From Streptomyces lucensis JCM 4490 (GTDB taxonomy: Bacteria; Actinomycetota; Actinomycetes; Streptomycetales; Streptomycetaceae), in the NCBI RefSeq assembly GCF_014650035.1, contig NZ_BMUE01000004.1, forward strand, positions 186,001 through 250,000: a DNA stretch of 64,000 nucleotides, read 5' to 3'. Under the pieces are notes generated by a model. That model was not told the DNA's origin. It was given only the letters and a program-made list of their open reading frames with translations, and ran no database searches. Every line of letters starts with the position of its first letter. Position 1 is the first letter of the stretch. Below, piece after piece: positions 1 to 8,637 of the stretch. The position numbers and the translations under genes are program-made.

Positions 1-140
1 TCGCCCGCCGCGGCCGTGGCCCCGACGTTCTGGGCCGACGACGCGGGGGCGCCGGCGTTGTCCTGACCGCACGCCGTCGTCAGCGCCAGCACCGAAACGG
101 CCGTGGCCGCCAGTGATGCGGCCCGCCAGGAGGTCTTCAT
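1..140 (-). CDS. Lipoprotein, N-terminal fragment (cut by window edge)
   Basis: The first 46 codons are visible, starting from an ATG read on the minus strand at 140. The product begins MKTSWRAASLAATAVSVLAL and continues with the lipobox LTTAC followed by GQDN. This is a classic lipoprotein signal peptide with the acylated cysteine near residue 25. An Ala/Gly/Ser-rich linker follows before the window ends. The mature domain lies outside the window, so no function can be given. It is divergent from the proline-rich secreted protein that follows. Confidence 0.8.
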   Translation of the reverse strand, partial: MKTSWRAASLAATAVSVLALTTACGQDNAGAPASSAQNVGATAAAG

Positions 141-425
141 CGTCAACTCCCCATCATCGCCTGAATTAGCAGCGCCTTGCAGCGCCTTGCCGCGCCGCCG
201 CACGGCCATGGGTACGCGGCGAGGGGGCCGCGGCGTTCAACGGGAGGGAGATTTCTTCGGGATTTTCTTTCCGGCGGCTGTGCGGGGCACCGCCACAGGA
301 AGGCCGTACAGGCGTACGTATCCGGCCAGTTGTGGTCGTTCCTCATGTCAAACCATTGATCGCATCATGTCCTTCCTTCCGGGTAATCCGGGCACCGCGC
401 GGGTTGCGGGCGCCCTCGACGCCCC
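141..425. other. Intergenic region between divergent genes
   Basis: This 285-bp stretch separates the lipoprotein (minus strand) from the proline-rich protein (plus strand) and must hold both promoters. The part around 255-370 is lower in GC than the flanks. I could not place convincing -35/-10 pairs, and no repeat or RNA gene is evident. Confidence 0.4.
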
Positions 426-452
426 ATGATCTTCGTCGTGCATGGATCCGAA

Positions 453-1049
453 GTGACCCGACGCGCGGCCGCCGCAAGGGCGTTGACCCTGGTGGCGCTG
501 ACCTGGGCCATGGTGGGCTGCCCGGTCGGCAGCGCATCGGCCGACGCCTGCGCGTACGCCTCGGCGGGGCCGGACGGCGCGGTGGCGGAGGCCTATGCCG
601 GCGGGCACTGGCCGCCGCCCCCGCCCTGCCCGAGCCCGACCTCGCCGCCGTGCCCGCCCACACCGACACCGACTCCCACACCCACGCCCACACCGCCCCC
701 CGCACCGACGCCGACTCCCACACCGGCGCCGACCACCACGCCGACGCCGGTGCCGAGGCCCACCCCGCGCCCGAAGCCGCCCGCCCGGCCCGCCCCGGCG
801 CCCCCGGCGCTCCGGCCGGCACCCACGCCCACGCCCCCAGCCCCGGTCCCCGTGAAGCCCAGGCCCAGGCCAAGGCCCAGGCCGACGCCCAGGCCCACTC
901 CCCGGCCGTCGGTGGCTCCGGTGAGCTACCCCGCGTACCACCCCCACCCGGTCGCCCGCCCCGCGCCGCACCACACCACGCCGGTCACCTACGTCCTGCT
1001 CATCACCGTTCCCGCGATCGTCGCCGTCGCGGCGCTGCGCCCGCGCTGA
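453..1049 (+). CDS. Secreted proline/threonine-rich protein with C-terminal membrane anchor
   Basis: A GTG start at 453 gives an N-terminus beginning [20 protein letters not shown], a good signal peptide; an in-frame ATG at 426 is the alternative. After a short cysteine-containing head (DACAYASAG) the protein is an extended Pro-Thr spacer of PTPTP and RPRPRP type over about 110 residues. It ends in one hydrophobic segment ([17 protein letters not shown]) and a basic RPR tail. This looks like an envelope-spanning or wall-spanning protein tethered at its C-terminus. No enzymatic domain and no LPXTG-type sorting motif are seen. The neighbour downstream is a small membrane protein. Confidence 0.65.
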   Translation: MTRRAAAARALTLVALTWAMVGCPVGSASADACAYASAGPDGAVAEAYAGGHWPPPPPCPSPTSPPCPPTPTPTPTPTPTPPPAPTPTPTPAPTTTPTPVPRPTPRPKPPARPAPAPPALRPAPTPTPPAPVPVKPRPRPRPRPTPRPTPRPSVAPVSYPAYHPHPVARPAPHHTTPVTYVLLITVPAIVAVAALRPR

Positions 1050-1068
1050 CGCCCCGGTCCGCCCATCT

Positions 1069-1845
1069 GTGGAGGCACTGTTGTCGGATTGGCTTGTTCT
1101 CGTCCTCGCGATGCTGGGGGCCTGTGCCGTGGTGGTGGTCGTCACCCTCGTGCGGCACCGGAGGGCGCCCGACGACGAGGATCCCAGCGAGACCCCGGAC
1201 GTCATCGAGTACATGACGATGTGGATCGGTGTCGTGTACGCCATCGTCCTCGGTCTGGCCATCGCGGGCGTGTGGGAGGCCCGCAGTTCCGCCCAGGACT
1301 ACGTGCAGTCCGAGGCCCAGGCGCTGCACGAGATCCACGAGCGGGTCCGGGTCTATCCGCCGGACGTCCGCGACCGCGTCCGGGACGATGTGGACGCCTA
1401 TGTCGGCCATGTCGTGCGCACCGAGTGGAAGTCGATGGCCGACCGCGAGCGGGTCACCGCCCGCGGCACGGAACTGCTGCGCCAGGTCCGGCGGGACGTC
1501 ACCGACTACCGGCCGGGCAACGACTTCGAGGCGCAGGCCTACCAGCCGCTGCTGGACCAGCTGGCCGCCGCCGACCAGGCCCGCAACGCACGCGCCGACT
1601 CCACGGAGCCCACCATGCCGCCGGTGGTGTGGTGGGGACTCCTCGCGGGTGCGGTGATCACCGTCGGCATGGTGTTCGCGCTGCAGATCCGGCGCACCAT
1701 GCGCGAGTTGGTCCTGGCCGGCCTCTTCTCCGCCACCATCGCGTTCATGCTGTTCCTCATCTGGGACTTCGACGCTCCCTACAGCCGGGGCATCGCGGTG
1801 ACCGCCGAGCCGTTCCTCACCCTGTTCCCGGGCGTCACGGGGTAG
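1069..1845 (+). CDS. DUF4239 (bestrophin-like) membrane protein
   Basis: The protein has 258 residues from a GTG start (MEALLSDWLVLVLAML). There is one N-terminal membrane segment, a second around residues 45-65 (MWIGVVYAIVLGLAIAGVWE), and a charged alpha-helical central region. Three further hydrophobic segments lie at the C-terminus (WWGLLAGAVITVGMVFAL, LVLAGLFSATIAFMLFLIW). The layout and the FDAPYSRGI-type tail match the DUF4239 family, distantly related to bestrophin-like channels and of unknown role in actinomycetes. A very strong hairpin follows the stop codon. A GTG/TTG pair near the start leaves the exact N-terminus uncertain by a few residues. Confidence 0.75.
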   Translation: MEALLSDWLVLVLAMLGACAVVVVVTLVRHRRAPDDEDPSETPDVIEYMTMWIGVVYAIVLGLAIAGVWEARSSAQDYVQSEAQALHEIHERVRVYPPDVRDRVRDDVDAYVGHVVRTEWKSMADRERVTARGTELLRQVRRDVTDYRPGNDFEAQAYQPLLDQLAAADQARNARADSTEPTMPPVVWWGLLAGAVITVGMVFALQIRRTMRELVLAGLFSATIAFMLFLIWDFDAPYSRGIAVTAEPFLTLFPGVTG

Positions 1846-1869
1846 CTCCCGGGCAGCGCGGCCGGGCAC

Positions 1870-1950
1870 CGTCCGGCGCGGGACAGGCCGTCGCCCCCGG
1901 TCTCCTCGAAGGAACCGGGGGCGACGGCCTGTCCCGCGCTCGCCGGACGG
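1870..1950. terminator. Long bidirectional hairpin terminator
   Basis: Positions 1877-1901 and 1914-1938 are perfect 25-bp inverted repeats around a 12-nt loop. The stem is extended outward by a second complementary pair, 1870-1876 with 1944-1950. It sits exactly between two convergent genes, the DUF4239 protein and the NFPGNG-repeat protein. It therefore most likely terminates both. No T-run is present, as is usual in Streptomyces. Confidence 0.8.
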
Positions 1951-1966
1951 CTGGAGGCCGGGTCCG

Positions 1967-2653
1967 TCAGATCCGCGTCTCGTTGCGCCGACGCAGCCAG
2001 ATCACACCGCCACCGACGAGGGCGGCGGCCACCATCGTGCCGCCGATGGCCGTGTCGGTCACCGTGGCCCCGCTGGTGGTGCCGCCGCCGAGGCCCGCTC
2101 CGACACCCCCGGAGGGCCACCTCCCGGGAACGCCGTTCCCGCCGCCGATACCGCCGACGCCGCCGATGCCGCCGACGCCGTTGCCGCGCCCGTTGCCGAA
2201 GTTCTCGTTGCCCCGGCCGGCGCCGATGTTGCCGTTGATGTGGCCGTTGAAATTGCCGTTGAAGTTGCCGTTCAGACTGCCGTTGAAGTCGGCGTTCCCG
2301 CGGCCGGGGAAGTTCCCGTTCCCAGGGAAGTTGCCGTTTCCGGGGAAGTTCCCGTTCCCGGGGAAGTTCCCGTTCCCAGGGAAGTTGCCGTTCCCAGGGA
2401 AGTTCCCGTTCCCGGGGAAGTTCCCGTTCCCGGGCAAACGGCCGTTGCCGAAGAAGTTGCCGTTACCGGGGAAGTTCCCGTTGAAGTTGCCCGTGCCGGT
2501 TCCGGGGATGATCGCCACCCCGGTGCCGCCGGTTCCCGTGTCGGTGGACGGACCGCCTCCGGCGCCCATGCCGTCCGCGACGGCCACAGGGGCGGCAAGC
2601 CCGAGCACGGCGACCGCGGTGCACGCGGCCGCCAGGGCACGTTTGTTTCGCAT
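1967..2653 (-). CDS. Secreted NFPGNG-repeat protein with C-terminal anchor, possible sortase partner
   Basis: A minus-strand ATG at 2653 opens with MRNKRALAAACTAVAVLGLA, a Sec signal peptide, giving 228 residues. From about residue 56 the protein consists of tandem NFPGNG hexapeptides (about eight near-perfect copies), then looser NFNG tetrapeptides, then a Gly/Val/Ile-rich stretch. It ends with a hydrophobic segment (GGTMVAAALVGGGVIWL) and a basic RRRNETRI tail. This architecture resembles a sortase substrate or wall-anchored protein, but no LPXTG or LAXTG motif precedes the hydrophobic tail. It is divergent from a class F sortase, so a functional pairing is suggested but not shown. An upstream ATG at 2710 would add a non-signal-like extension and is less likely. 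Confidence 0.7.
   Translation of the reverse strand: MRNKRALAAACTAVAVLGLAAPVAVADGMGAGGGPSTDTGTGGTGVAIIPGTGTGNFNGNFPGNGNFFGNGRLPGNGNFPGNGNFPGNGNFPGNGNFPGNGNFPGNGNFPGNGNFPGRGNADFNGSLNGNFNGNFNGHINGNIGAGRGNENFGNGRGNGVGGIGGVGGIGGGNGVPGRWPSGGVGAGLGGGTTSGATVTDTAIGGTMVAAALVGGGVIWLRRRNETRI
2302..2485. repeat. 18-bp tandem repeats encoding NFPGNG
   Basis: This in-gene minisatellite has a period of 18 bp on the minus strand, and each unit encodes Asn-Phe-Pro-Gly-Asn-Gly. Neighbouring units differ mainly at third positions (tttcc versus ttccc), so several copies are diverged and others are nearly identical. A 12-bp NFNG repeat flanks it at about 2235-2290. Copy number probably varies between strains. 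Confidence 0.85.
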
Positions 2654-2985
2654 GTGATCCTCCGCGGGAGGCGCCCCGGGTCCGTCCCGAGTCGATCGGC
2701 GAGAAAACACCTCCCGGATAGACCCTCAGACCCCCGGAACACGCCCGCATGTCGAGAATGCTCCATCCCGGTGAGGCAACACGCCGAAGCGCAACCACAC
2801 AATCGGATATTCTCCCAGGTCACCGGCTGTCGTAAAAATCCTGGTGGGCGCAACTCGGATGGCGCACCGGGAAGGCCCCCGGCCACCCGTTCGCCTGTTG
2901 CCCCGTCGCCCTTCGCGCGCGCGGGACTTAGCGTTTTCCCATGCGCGATGGACGTGGCGGCGGCCGAGTCGAGAGGGGATGGCGA
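2654..2985. other. Intergenic region between divergent envelope genes
   Basis: This 332-bp gap carries the promoters of the NFPGNG-repeat protein (minus) and the sortase (plus). It includes an AT-richer patch at about 2795-2845. The purine-rich GAGAGGGGA at 2971-2979 is the ribosome binding site that decides the sortase start at 2986. No operator or repeat was recognised. Confidence 0.4.
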
Positions 2986-3657
2986 ATGTCTGCGTCCCGA
3001 CTGTCCGTGCTTGCCGAAGAGGAGGAGCGGCGCCGGAGGCGCGCCCCGTGGGGCGTGATAGCTCTTGTCCTGCTGACCGGCCTGGCGCTCATCCGGAACG
3101 GTTCGGGTGAGTTCGACACCGGCCCGCCGCAGCCCGCGTCGGCGGCCGCGCCGGACACCCGTGCGACCCCGGACGCGGTCGGCTCCGCGCCCACGGCGCT
3201 GGGGTTCTCCGCCGTCGACCGGGTCCGGATCCCCGTGATCCAGGTCGACGCCCCGGCCATGCCGGTCGGGCTGGACACGAACGGCTGGGTCGCCGCGCCG
3301 CCGCCGGAGGACGCCAACCTCGCGGGCTGGTTCACCGGTGCGGTCTCCCCCGGCGAGAAGGGCACCGCCGTCGTCGTCGGGCACGTCGACAACAGGCAGG
3401 GCCCCGCCGTGTTCTACGGCCTCGGGGCCCTGAAGAAGGGGAACCGGGTCGAGATCCTGCGCAAGGACGGGAAGACCACGGTGTTCGAGGTCTACGGGGT
3501 CGAGGTCTTCGAGAAGAGCAACTTCCCCGGCGACCGGGTGTACGGCTCCAAGGGGACACCGGAGTTGCGGGTCATCACCTGCGGCGGCGGATTCTCCAAG
3601 CAGAACGGCTACGACGGCAACGTGGTCGTCTTCGCCCGCCTGGTCGCGATCACCTGA
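2986..3657 (+). CDS. Class F sortase
   Basis: The protein has 223 residues. It starts MSASRLSVLAEEEERRRRR, with one membrane segment (APWGVIALVLLTGLALI) that places the catalytic domain outside. The domain shows the class F pattern: RIPVIQVDAPAMPVGLD, PGEKGTAVVVGHVDN with the catalytic His, and LRVITCGGGF with the catalytic Cys. The Arg of the usual His-Cys-Arg triad cannot be placed with confidence in the C-terminal GYDGNVVVFARL segment. Class F sortases attach or process surface proteins in actinobacteria, but their substrates are mostly unknown. The divergent anchored repeat protein is the obvious candidate. The start at 2986 is favoured over the upstream ATG at 2941 because of a strong Shine-Dalgarno. 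Confidence 0.85.
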   Translation: MSASRLSVLAEEEERRRRRAPWGVIALVLLTGLALIRNGSGEFDTGPPQPASAAAPDTRATPDAVGSAPTALGFSAVDRVRIPVIQVDAPAMPVGLDTNGWVAAPPPEDANLAGWFTGAVSPGEKGTAVVVGHVDNRQGPAVFYGLGALKKGNRVEILRKDGKTTVFEVYGVEVFEKSNFPGDRVYGSKGTPELRVITCGGGFSKQNGYDGNVVVFARLVAIT

Positions 3658-3696
3658 GGTGCCGCGGCCGGGCGGGCGGGAGTCCCGGCGCCGGTG

Positions 3697-4536
3697 TCAG
3701 ACCGGCCGGCGGCGCGGCACGGTGAGGTGGTACCCGGAGTCGAGCAGGTAGGGCAGCCATTCGCGGATGGCGCGGACCGTCTGCGAACGGTCGCCCCCGG
3801 CGTCGTGGGAGAGCACCACGACACCGGGGGCGGCGCCGCTCTCCACCCGGTCGACGATGGTGCTCGTGCCCGGCTCCTCCCAGTCGGTGGTGTCGACCGT
3901 CCACGCCATCGGTTCCATGCCCATGTCGGCGCCCAGCTGGAAGGCGGCCCGGTTCCAGGCGCCGTAGGGCGCGCGGAACCACTGGGGGCGCTCGCCGTAG
4001 GCGTCCTCGATGACATCGCTGGTGCGCTCCATCTCGGAGCGGATCTCGCCGCGGTCGAGAGCCGTCAGCAGCGGGTGCGTCCAGGTGTGGTTGCCGACGA
4101 CATGGCCCTCGTCGGCCATCCGGGCGAGCAGTTCCTTGTTCTCGACCGCCATCTCGCCGCACACGAAGAACATGGCGCGGACGCCGTGCTCGGCGAGGGT
4201 GTCCAGGATGTGCGGGGTGTAGAGCGGGTTGGGGCCGTCGTCGAAGGTCAGCACCATGCGCCGGCCGGTCCCGGAGACCCGCAGGATGGGTTCGTCCCGC
4301 ACCTTCAGCCGGTGGGGCGCGGCCCGTGGCGGTCCGTATCCGGTGAGCGGCTGGAGCCGGAAGGCGGAGGGTCCGAGCGCCTGGCGGGCCTGCGGACCGG
4401 CGACCGGGGCCACGGATGTCCGGGCGGCCTCCTCGCCGCTGTCCGCCAGGATGAGTCCGGCCGTGCCGGCGGCCCCCAGAGCGGCGGCGCCGGCGAGGAG
4501 CGCCCGGCGCCGTGTGAAGAGCTGATCCTTCTGCAT
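3697..4536 (-). CDS. Secreted polysaccharide deacetylase (NodB, CE4)
   Basis: This 279-residue protein has a twin-arginine-like leader (FTRRRALLAGAAALGAAG). A NodB homology domain occupies the rest. All five CE4 motifs are visible: TFDDGP (metal-binding and catalytic Asp), HTWTHP (metal-binding His pair), RAPYGAWN, WTVDTTDW and LSHDAGG. Family members remove acetyl groups from peptidoglycan, chitin or other N-acetylated glycans. The substrate here is unknown. It lies close to the sortase gene but on the opposite strand, so the two are not co-transcribed. Confidence 0.9.
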   Translation of the reverse strand: MQKDQLFTRRRALLAGAAALGAAGTAGLILADSGEEAARTSVAPVAGPQARQALGPSAFRLQPLTGYGPPRAAPHRLKVRDEPILRVSGTGRRMVLTFDDGPNPLYTPHILDTLAEHGVRAMFFVCGEMAVENKELLARMADEGHVVGNHTWTHPLLTALDRGEIRSEMERTSDVIEDAYGERPQWFRAPYGAWNRAAFQLGADMGMEPMAWTVDTTDWEEPGTSTIVDRVESGAAPGVVVLSHDAGGDRSQTVRAIREWLPYLLDSGYHLTVPRRRPV

Positions 4537-4627
4537 GACCCATCAGTCGCCCCGCCGGGCTCCGGCGCACCGCAACGGCATCGGTGCGGCGGCCGGAATG
4601 CACCCGGACGGCCCAGTGCCGGGGGTT

Positions 4628-7600
4628 TCAGCGGCGGCGCACGAGGGGGAAGGGAAGCGTCTCACGGATGGTCAGGCCGGTGAGGAACATGACGACCCGG
4701 TCGACGCCGATGCCGAGTCCGCCGGTCGGGGGCATCGCGTACTCGAGGGCCTCGAGGAAGTCCTCGTCCAGTTCCATGGCCTCGGGGTCCCCGCCGGCGG
4801 CGAGCAGCGACTGCTCGGTGAGGCGGCGGCGCTGTTCGACGGGGTCGGTCAGTTCCGAGTAGGCGGTGCCGAGTTCCGTGCCGAAGGCGACGAGGTCCCA
4901 GCGTTCGGCGAGCCGGGGGTCGGTGCGGTGCTGCCGGGTGAGCGGGGAGACGCCGGTCGGGAAGTCCTTGTAGAAGGTGGGTGCGCCGGTCCGGGCCTCG
5001 ACCAGCCGCTCGTACATCTCCAGCACCACGTCGCCGGGCCCGTCGTCGGCGGTGTACGGCACCCCCGTGCGGTCACACATCCGGTGCAGCCGCAGCAGTT
5101 CGGTGCCGGGGCCGATCTCCTCCCCCAGCACCTCGGAGAGGGCGCCGTGCACGGTCTTCACCGGCCACGGCCCGGAGATGTCGTGCTCCTCGCCGTCCCT
5201 GCGGGCCACCGGCGCGCCGAAGGCGGCGGTCGCGGCGCCCTGGATCAGCTCGCGGGCCAGGCCGAGCATGACGTCGTAGTCGGCGTGCGCCTGGTAGGCC
5301 TCCAGCATGGTGAACTCGGGGTTGTGCTTGTGGGAGACGCCTTCGTTGCGGAAGGTGCGGCCCAGCTCGAAGACCTTCTCCAGGCCGCCGACGCACAGCC
5401 GCTTCAGGTACAGCTCGGGGGCGATGCGCAGGTACAGGTCGAGGTCGTAGGCGTTGATGTGGGTGGTGAAGGGGCGGGCGTTGGCGCCGCCGTGGATCTG
5501 CTGGAGCATCGGGGTCTCGACCTCGAGGTAGCCGCGCTCCAGCAGGCCCTGGCGCAGCGCCTGCACGGCGGCGGAGCGGGCCCGGACGACGGCGCGGGCG
5601 CCGGGGCTGGTGGCGAGGTCCAGGTAACGGCGGCGGACCTTGGCCTCGGGGTCGGTGAGGCCGCGCCGCTTGTCGGGCAGGGGGTGCAGGCACTTGCCGG
5701 TGAGCTGCCAGTCGGTGACGAAGACGGTGGGTTCGCCCCGGTCGCTCGGCCGGGCGCGGCCGGTGGCGGTGACGTGGTCGCCGATGTCGGTGTCGGCGGT
5801 GAAGCGGTCGAGGGCGGGGCCGGAGCCGTCGCGGGTCAGGGCGATCTGGTGGTCGCCGGACCAGTCGCGCAGCACGGCGAAGACGATGCCGCCCAAGTCG
5901 CGGACCAGCATGACGCGTCCGGCCACCGTGACGTCCGCGCCGGGCGGGACGTCGGCGAGGGCGTGGGTGGGCGCGGGGACGCCGGCCGGGTAGGGGTCGG
6001 TGCCGGCGGCGCGCAGGCGGTCGAGCGTACGGCGGCGGACGCGGACCTGCTCCGGCAGGCCCGCGTCCGGGGCGACGGGTCCGGCCTGGTCCCCTCCGTC
6101 GAGGCCGAGCGCCGTCGGTGACGGCGGCCCTCCGGTGCCGGCGGGCCGCCGCCCGGTCCTCGGGTGCCCTTTTCCCCAGAGTTTGCGCAGGGAAGGTACG
6201 GAGACGAAGCCTTCGGCGATGCCGGAAGCGAGGCCGATGCGTGCGAGGGAGGCGGCCTCGCCGTAGCAGATGAAGCGCGGGTACCACTCGGGGCGGTACT
6301 TGGCGTTGGAGCGGTACAGCGCCTCCAGTTGCCACCAGCGGGAGAAGAAGAGCAGCAGCCGGCGCCAGGCCCTGAGCACGGGGCCGGCCCCGATCCGGGC
6401 GCCCTCCTCGAAGACGGACCGGAAGACGGCGAAGTTCAGCGAGATCCTGTGCACCCCAAGTTTCGGCGCGGCGGCGCACAGTTCGGCGACCATGAACTCC
6501 ATGACGCCGTTGGGGGCGGCGCGGTCACGGCGCATCAGGTCCAGAGAGACGCCGTCGCGGCCCCAGGGCACGAAGGAGAGCAGGGCGAGGAGCCGGCCGT
6601 CGTCGCCGAGGGCCTCCACGAGCAGGCAGTCGCCGTCGGCGGGGTCGCCGAGCCGGTCCAGGGCCATGGAGAAGCCGCGTTCGGTCTCGGTGTCGCGCCA
6701 GGCGTCGGCCTTCTCGACGATCTCCTCCATCTCGCGTTCGGTGAGGCCGGCGTGGCGGCGGACGCGGGAGACGGCGCCGGTGCGGCGGACCCGGTGCACG
6801 GCCTGCCGGGTGACGCGCATGTCGCGTCCGTTCAGGTCGAAGCCGGGCACGTGCACGATCGCCTCGTCGCCGAGCTGCAGGGCGCCGAGCCCGGCGCGGG
6901 CGTAGGCGCGGGCGCCGTCCTCGGACGCGCCCATCACGGCGGGCGCCCAGGCGTGGCGGCGGGCCACGTCCAGCCAGGCCTCGATGGCGTGCGGCCAGGC
7001 CTCGGGGTCGCCGACGGGGTCGCCGCCGGCGAGGCACACCCCGGCCTCGACGCGGTAGGTGACGGCCGCCTTGCCGCTGGGTGAGAAGACGACGGCCTTG
7101 TCGCGGCGGGTGGCGAAGTAGCCGAGGGAGTCGCGTTCGCCGTAGGCCGCGAGGAGGGCGCGGATGCGGGCCTCCTCGTCGTCGTGCAGGGCGGCCTCCA
7201 GGCGCTGGGAACGGAACAGCGTGGCGGCGGCGTTGAGGAGCGCGAGCGCGCCGAGCAGGCCGAGCACGAAGGTGACCTCGCGCGGCGGGCGGCCGTCGAA
7301 GGAGCCCGCCGAGACGAGGCCGCCGCACACCCGGTCGGCGGCCCAGGCCAGGTGCTGTCCCCGCGGCAGGGTGCCCGGGAACAGCGTGACCAGGCCCCAG
7401 CCCAGCAGGATGGCCACGGTGAGACCGGCCAGCAGCACGGCGAGCGCCCGCCACACGGCGCCGCGGCGGGAGGCGGCGTAGAACTCCTTCCGGGCGGCCA
7501 CCAGCAGGAGCAGCAGCAGGGCGCACAGCACGAGCGACGGCAGCGACTGGCCGTACAGGCCCAGGGCCACGCCCATCGCGTCGCTGAGGACGAGCAGGCC

Positions 7601-7906
7601 GAGGTAGACGACCACCAGCCACCAGGCGGCCTTCTTGCGGGCGGCGGTGGCCGCGGCCAGCAGGAAGAGGAAGACGGCGTAGGCGAGGTTGGCGCTGATG
7701 GGGATCAGGAGCTGGTCGAGGGTGCGGGCGACCGGGCGGAGCAGGCGGCGCAGGGGGGCGACGACCGCGAGCAGGGCGCACAGCAGGCCCAGCGCGGCGA
7801 AGAGGACCGCCAAGCCCTCCGGCACCCGGCCGAGGCGGCCGCCGGCGGGCGGGCGTGTGCGCGCCGTGGCGTCCCCCCGGGCGGCGGGCCCCGCGGTGGC
7901 AGTCAT
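4628..7906 (-). CDS. lysX: Bifunctional lysylphosphatidylglycerol synthase / lysyl-tRNA synthetase LysX
   Basis: This 1092-residue fusion has three parts. Residues 1 to about 230 carry several membrane segments. Residues about 240-570 form a DUF2156/GNAT-fold lysyltransferase domain ([39 protein letters not shown]). Residues about 600-1092 form a class II lysyl-tRNA synthetase with an OB-fold, motif 1 ([14 protein letters not shown]), motif 2 ([20 protein letters not shown]) and motif 3 ([15 protein letters not shown]). LysX charges tRNA with lysine and transfers it to phosphatidylglycerol, modifying membrane charge and conferring resistance to cationic peptides in mycobacteria. It reads as a single uninterrupted frame. 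A separate housekeeping LysRS would be expected elsewhere in the genome. Confidence 0.93.
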   Translation of the reverse strand: MTATAGPAARGDATARTRPPAGGRLGRVPEGLAVLFAALGLLCALLAVVAPLRRLLRPVARTLDQLLIPISANLAYAVFLFLLAAATAARKKAAWWLVVVYLGLLVLSDAMGVALGLYGQSLPSLVLCALLLLLLVAARKEFYAASRRGAVWRALAVLLAGLTVAILLGWGLVTLFPGTLPRGQHLAWAADRVCGGLVSAGSFDGRPPREVTFVLGLLGALALLNAAATLFRSQRLEAALHDDEEARIRALLAAYGERDSLGYFATRRDKAVVFSPSGKAAVTYRVEAGVCLAGGDPVGDPEAWPHAIEAWLDVARRHAWAPAVMGASEDGARAYARAGLGALQLGDEAIVHVPGFDLNGRDMRVTRQAVHRVRRTGAVSRVRRHAGLTEREMEEIVEKADAWRDTETERGFSMALDRLGDPADGDCLLVEALGDDGRLLALLSFVPWGRDGVSLDLMRRDRAAPNGVMEFMVAELCAAAPKLGVHRISLNFAVFRSVFEEGARIGAGPVLRAWRRLLLFFSRWWQLEALYRSNAKYRPEWYPRFICYGEAASLARIGLASGIAEGFVSVPSLRKLWGKGHPRTGRRPAGTGGPPSPTALGLDGGDQAGPVAPDAGLPEQVRVRRRTLDRLRAAGTDPYPAGVPAPTHALADVPPGADVTVAGRVMLVRDLGGIVFAVLRDWSGDHQIALTRDGSGPALDRFTADTDIGDHVTATGRARPSDRGEPTVFVTDWQLTGKCLHPLPDKRRGLTDPEAKVRRRYLDLATSPGARAVVRARSAAVQALRQGLLERGYLEVETPMLQQIHGGANARPFTTHINAYDLDLYLRIAPELYLKRLCVGGLEKVFELGRTFRNEGVSHKHNPEFTMLEAYQAHADYDVMLGLARELIQGAATAAFGAPVARRDGEEHDISGPWPVKTVHGALSEVLGEEIGPGTELLRLHRMCDRTGVPYTADDGPGDVVLEMYERLVEARTGAPTFYKDFPTGVSPLTRQHRTDPRLAERWDLVAFGTELGTAYSELTDPVEQRRRLTEQSLLAAGGDPEAMELDEDFLEALEYAMPPTGGLGIGVDRVVMFLTGLTIRETLPFPLVRRR

Positions 7907-7995
7907 GGTTCCGACTCTAGGAAGGGGCCGGGCGGCTCGCCCGTCGAGCGGGCCCGGCCCTCGGCTGGAAGCGGCGGTTCCGATAGCCTCGGCCT

Positions 7996-8466
7996 GTGAC
8001 GGAGCAGCACGAACAGCACGCGCACCGGTTCGAGCGGGGAACGGACGGGCCCAAGGTCATCCTGGCGGGGGTGGACGGCTCCGACTCCTCGATGCGTGCC
8101 GCGGCGTACGCGGGCGGTCTGGCCCGGCGGCAGGGTGCGCTGCTGGCGGTGGTGTACGTGCAGCCGGTACTCGCGACCGGGGCGGCGCTCGGGGCGCCGG
8201 TGGTGGAGACGACCGACGAGGTCGCCGAGGACCTGGTCGCGCAGATCCGGGAGGCGGCCGAGCGGGTCAAGGGGATATTCGACGTGCGCTGGGAGTTCCA
8301 CACCTTCCGCGGCGACCCGTACAACGGCCTGGTAAAGGCGGCCGACGAGCTGAAGGCGGACGCGGTGGTGGTGGGCGCCTCCGAGCAGGCCGGGCACCGG
8401 ATCATCGGCTCGGTGGCGGTCCGGCTGGTGAAGGCCGGACGCTGGCCGGTGACGGTCGTTCCTTAG
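7996..8466 (+). CDS. Universal stress protein (UspA fold)
   Basis: This 156-residue single-domain Usp starts at a GTG at 7996. The N-terminal strand [16 protein letters not shown] and the C-terminal segment [20 protein letters not shown] stand where Usp proteins have the GVDGS and G-2x-G-9x-G(S/T) nucleotide-binding signatures. The second is degenerate ([15 protein letters not shown]). A Pro pair common in ATP-binding members is missing. It is divergent from lysX across an 89-bp gap. Usp genes in Streptomyces are often under DosR-type control, but no convincing box was seen immediately upstream. Confidence 0.85.
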   Translation: MTEQHEQHAHRFERGTDGPKVILAGVDGSDSSMRAAAYAGGLARRQGALLAVVYVQPVLATGAALGAPVVETTDEVAEDLVAQIREAAERVKGIFDVRWEFHTFRGDPYNGLVKAADELKADAVVVGASEQAGHRIIGSVAVRLVKAGRWPVTVVP

Positions 8467-8637
8467 GGCGCGACGCGCTGGAGGCGGGCACGCGCGCGGT
8501 GCCGCCGGTTGCCGCCCCGTCCCGTATCCCGTGCGTGGAGTCCGGTGCGGCCCGTGCGTGGCGTCTTCCGTCGGGGACGGCCCTGGGACATCATGATCCG
8601 CCGTCAGCCGTTTGCCGTCGGCGAAGAGGTGAGGCGT

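Noticed and set aside
343..898. Long ORFs on the minus strand and other frames across the proline-rich gene
   Set aside because: They are antisense or out-of-frame shadows of a Pro-Thr repeat gene and show only Gly/Val or Arg/His monotony.
1089..2657. Long plus-strand ORF with KFPFPG repeats
   Set aside because: It is the complement of the NFPGNG repeats of the real minus-strand gene; its ends are antisense to unrelated genes and no start signal is seen.
7907..7995. DosR-like box upstream of the universal stress protein
   Set aside because: The region is GC-rich with GGGCCC-like words but has no 14-mer with two matching half-sites.
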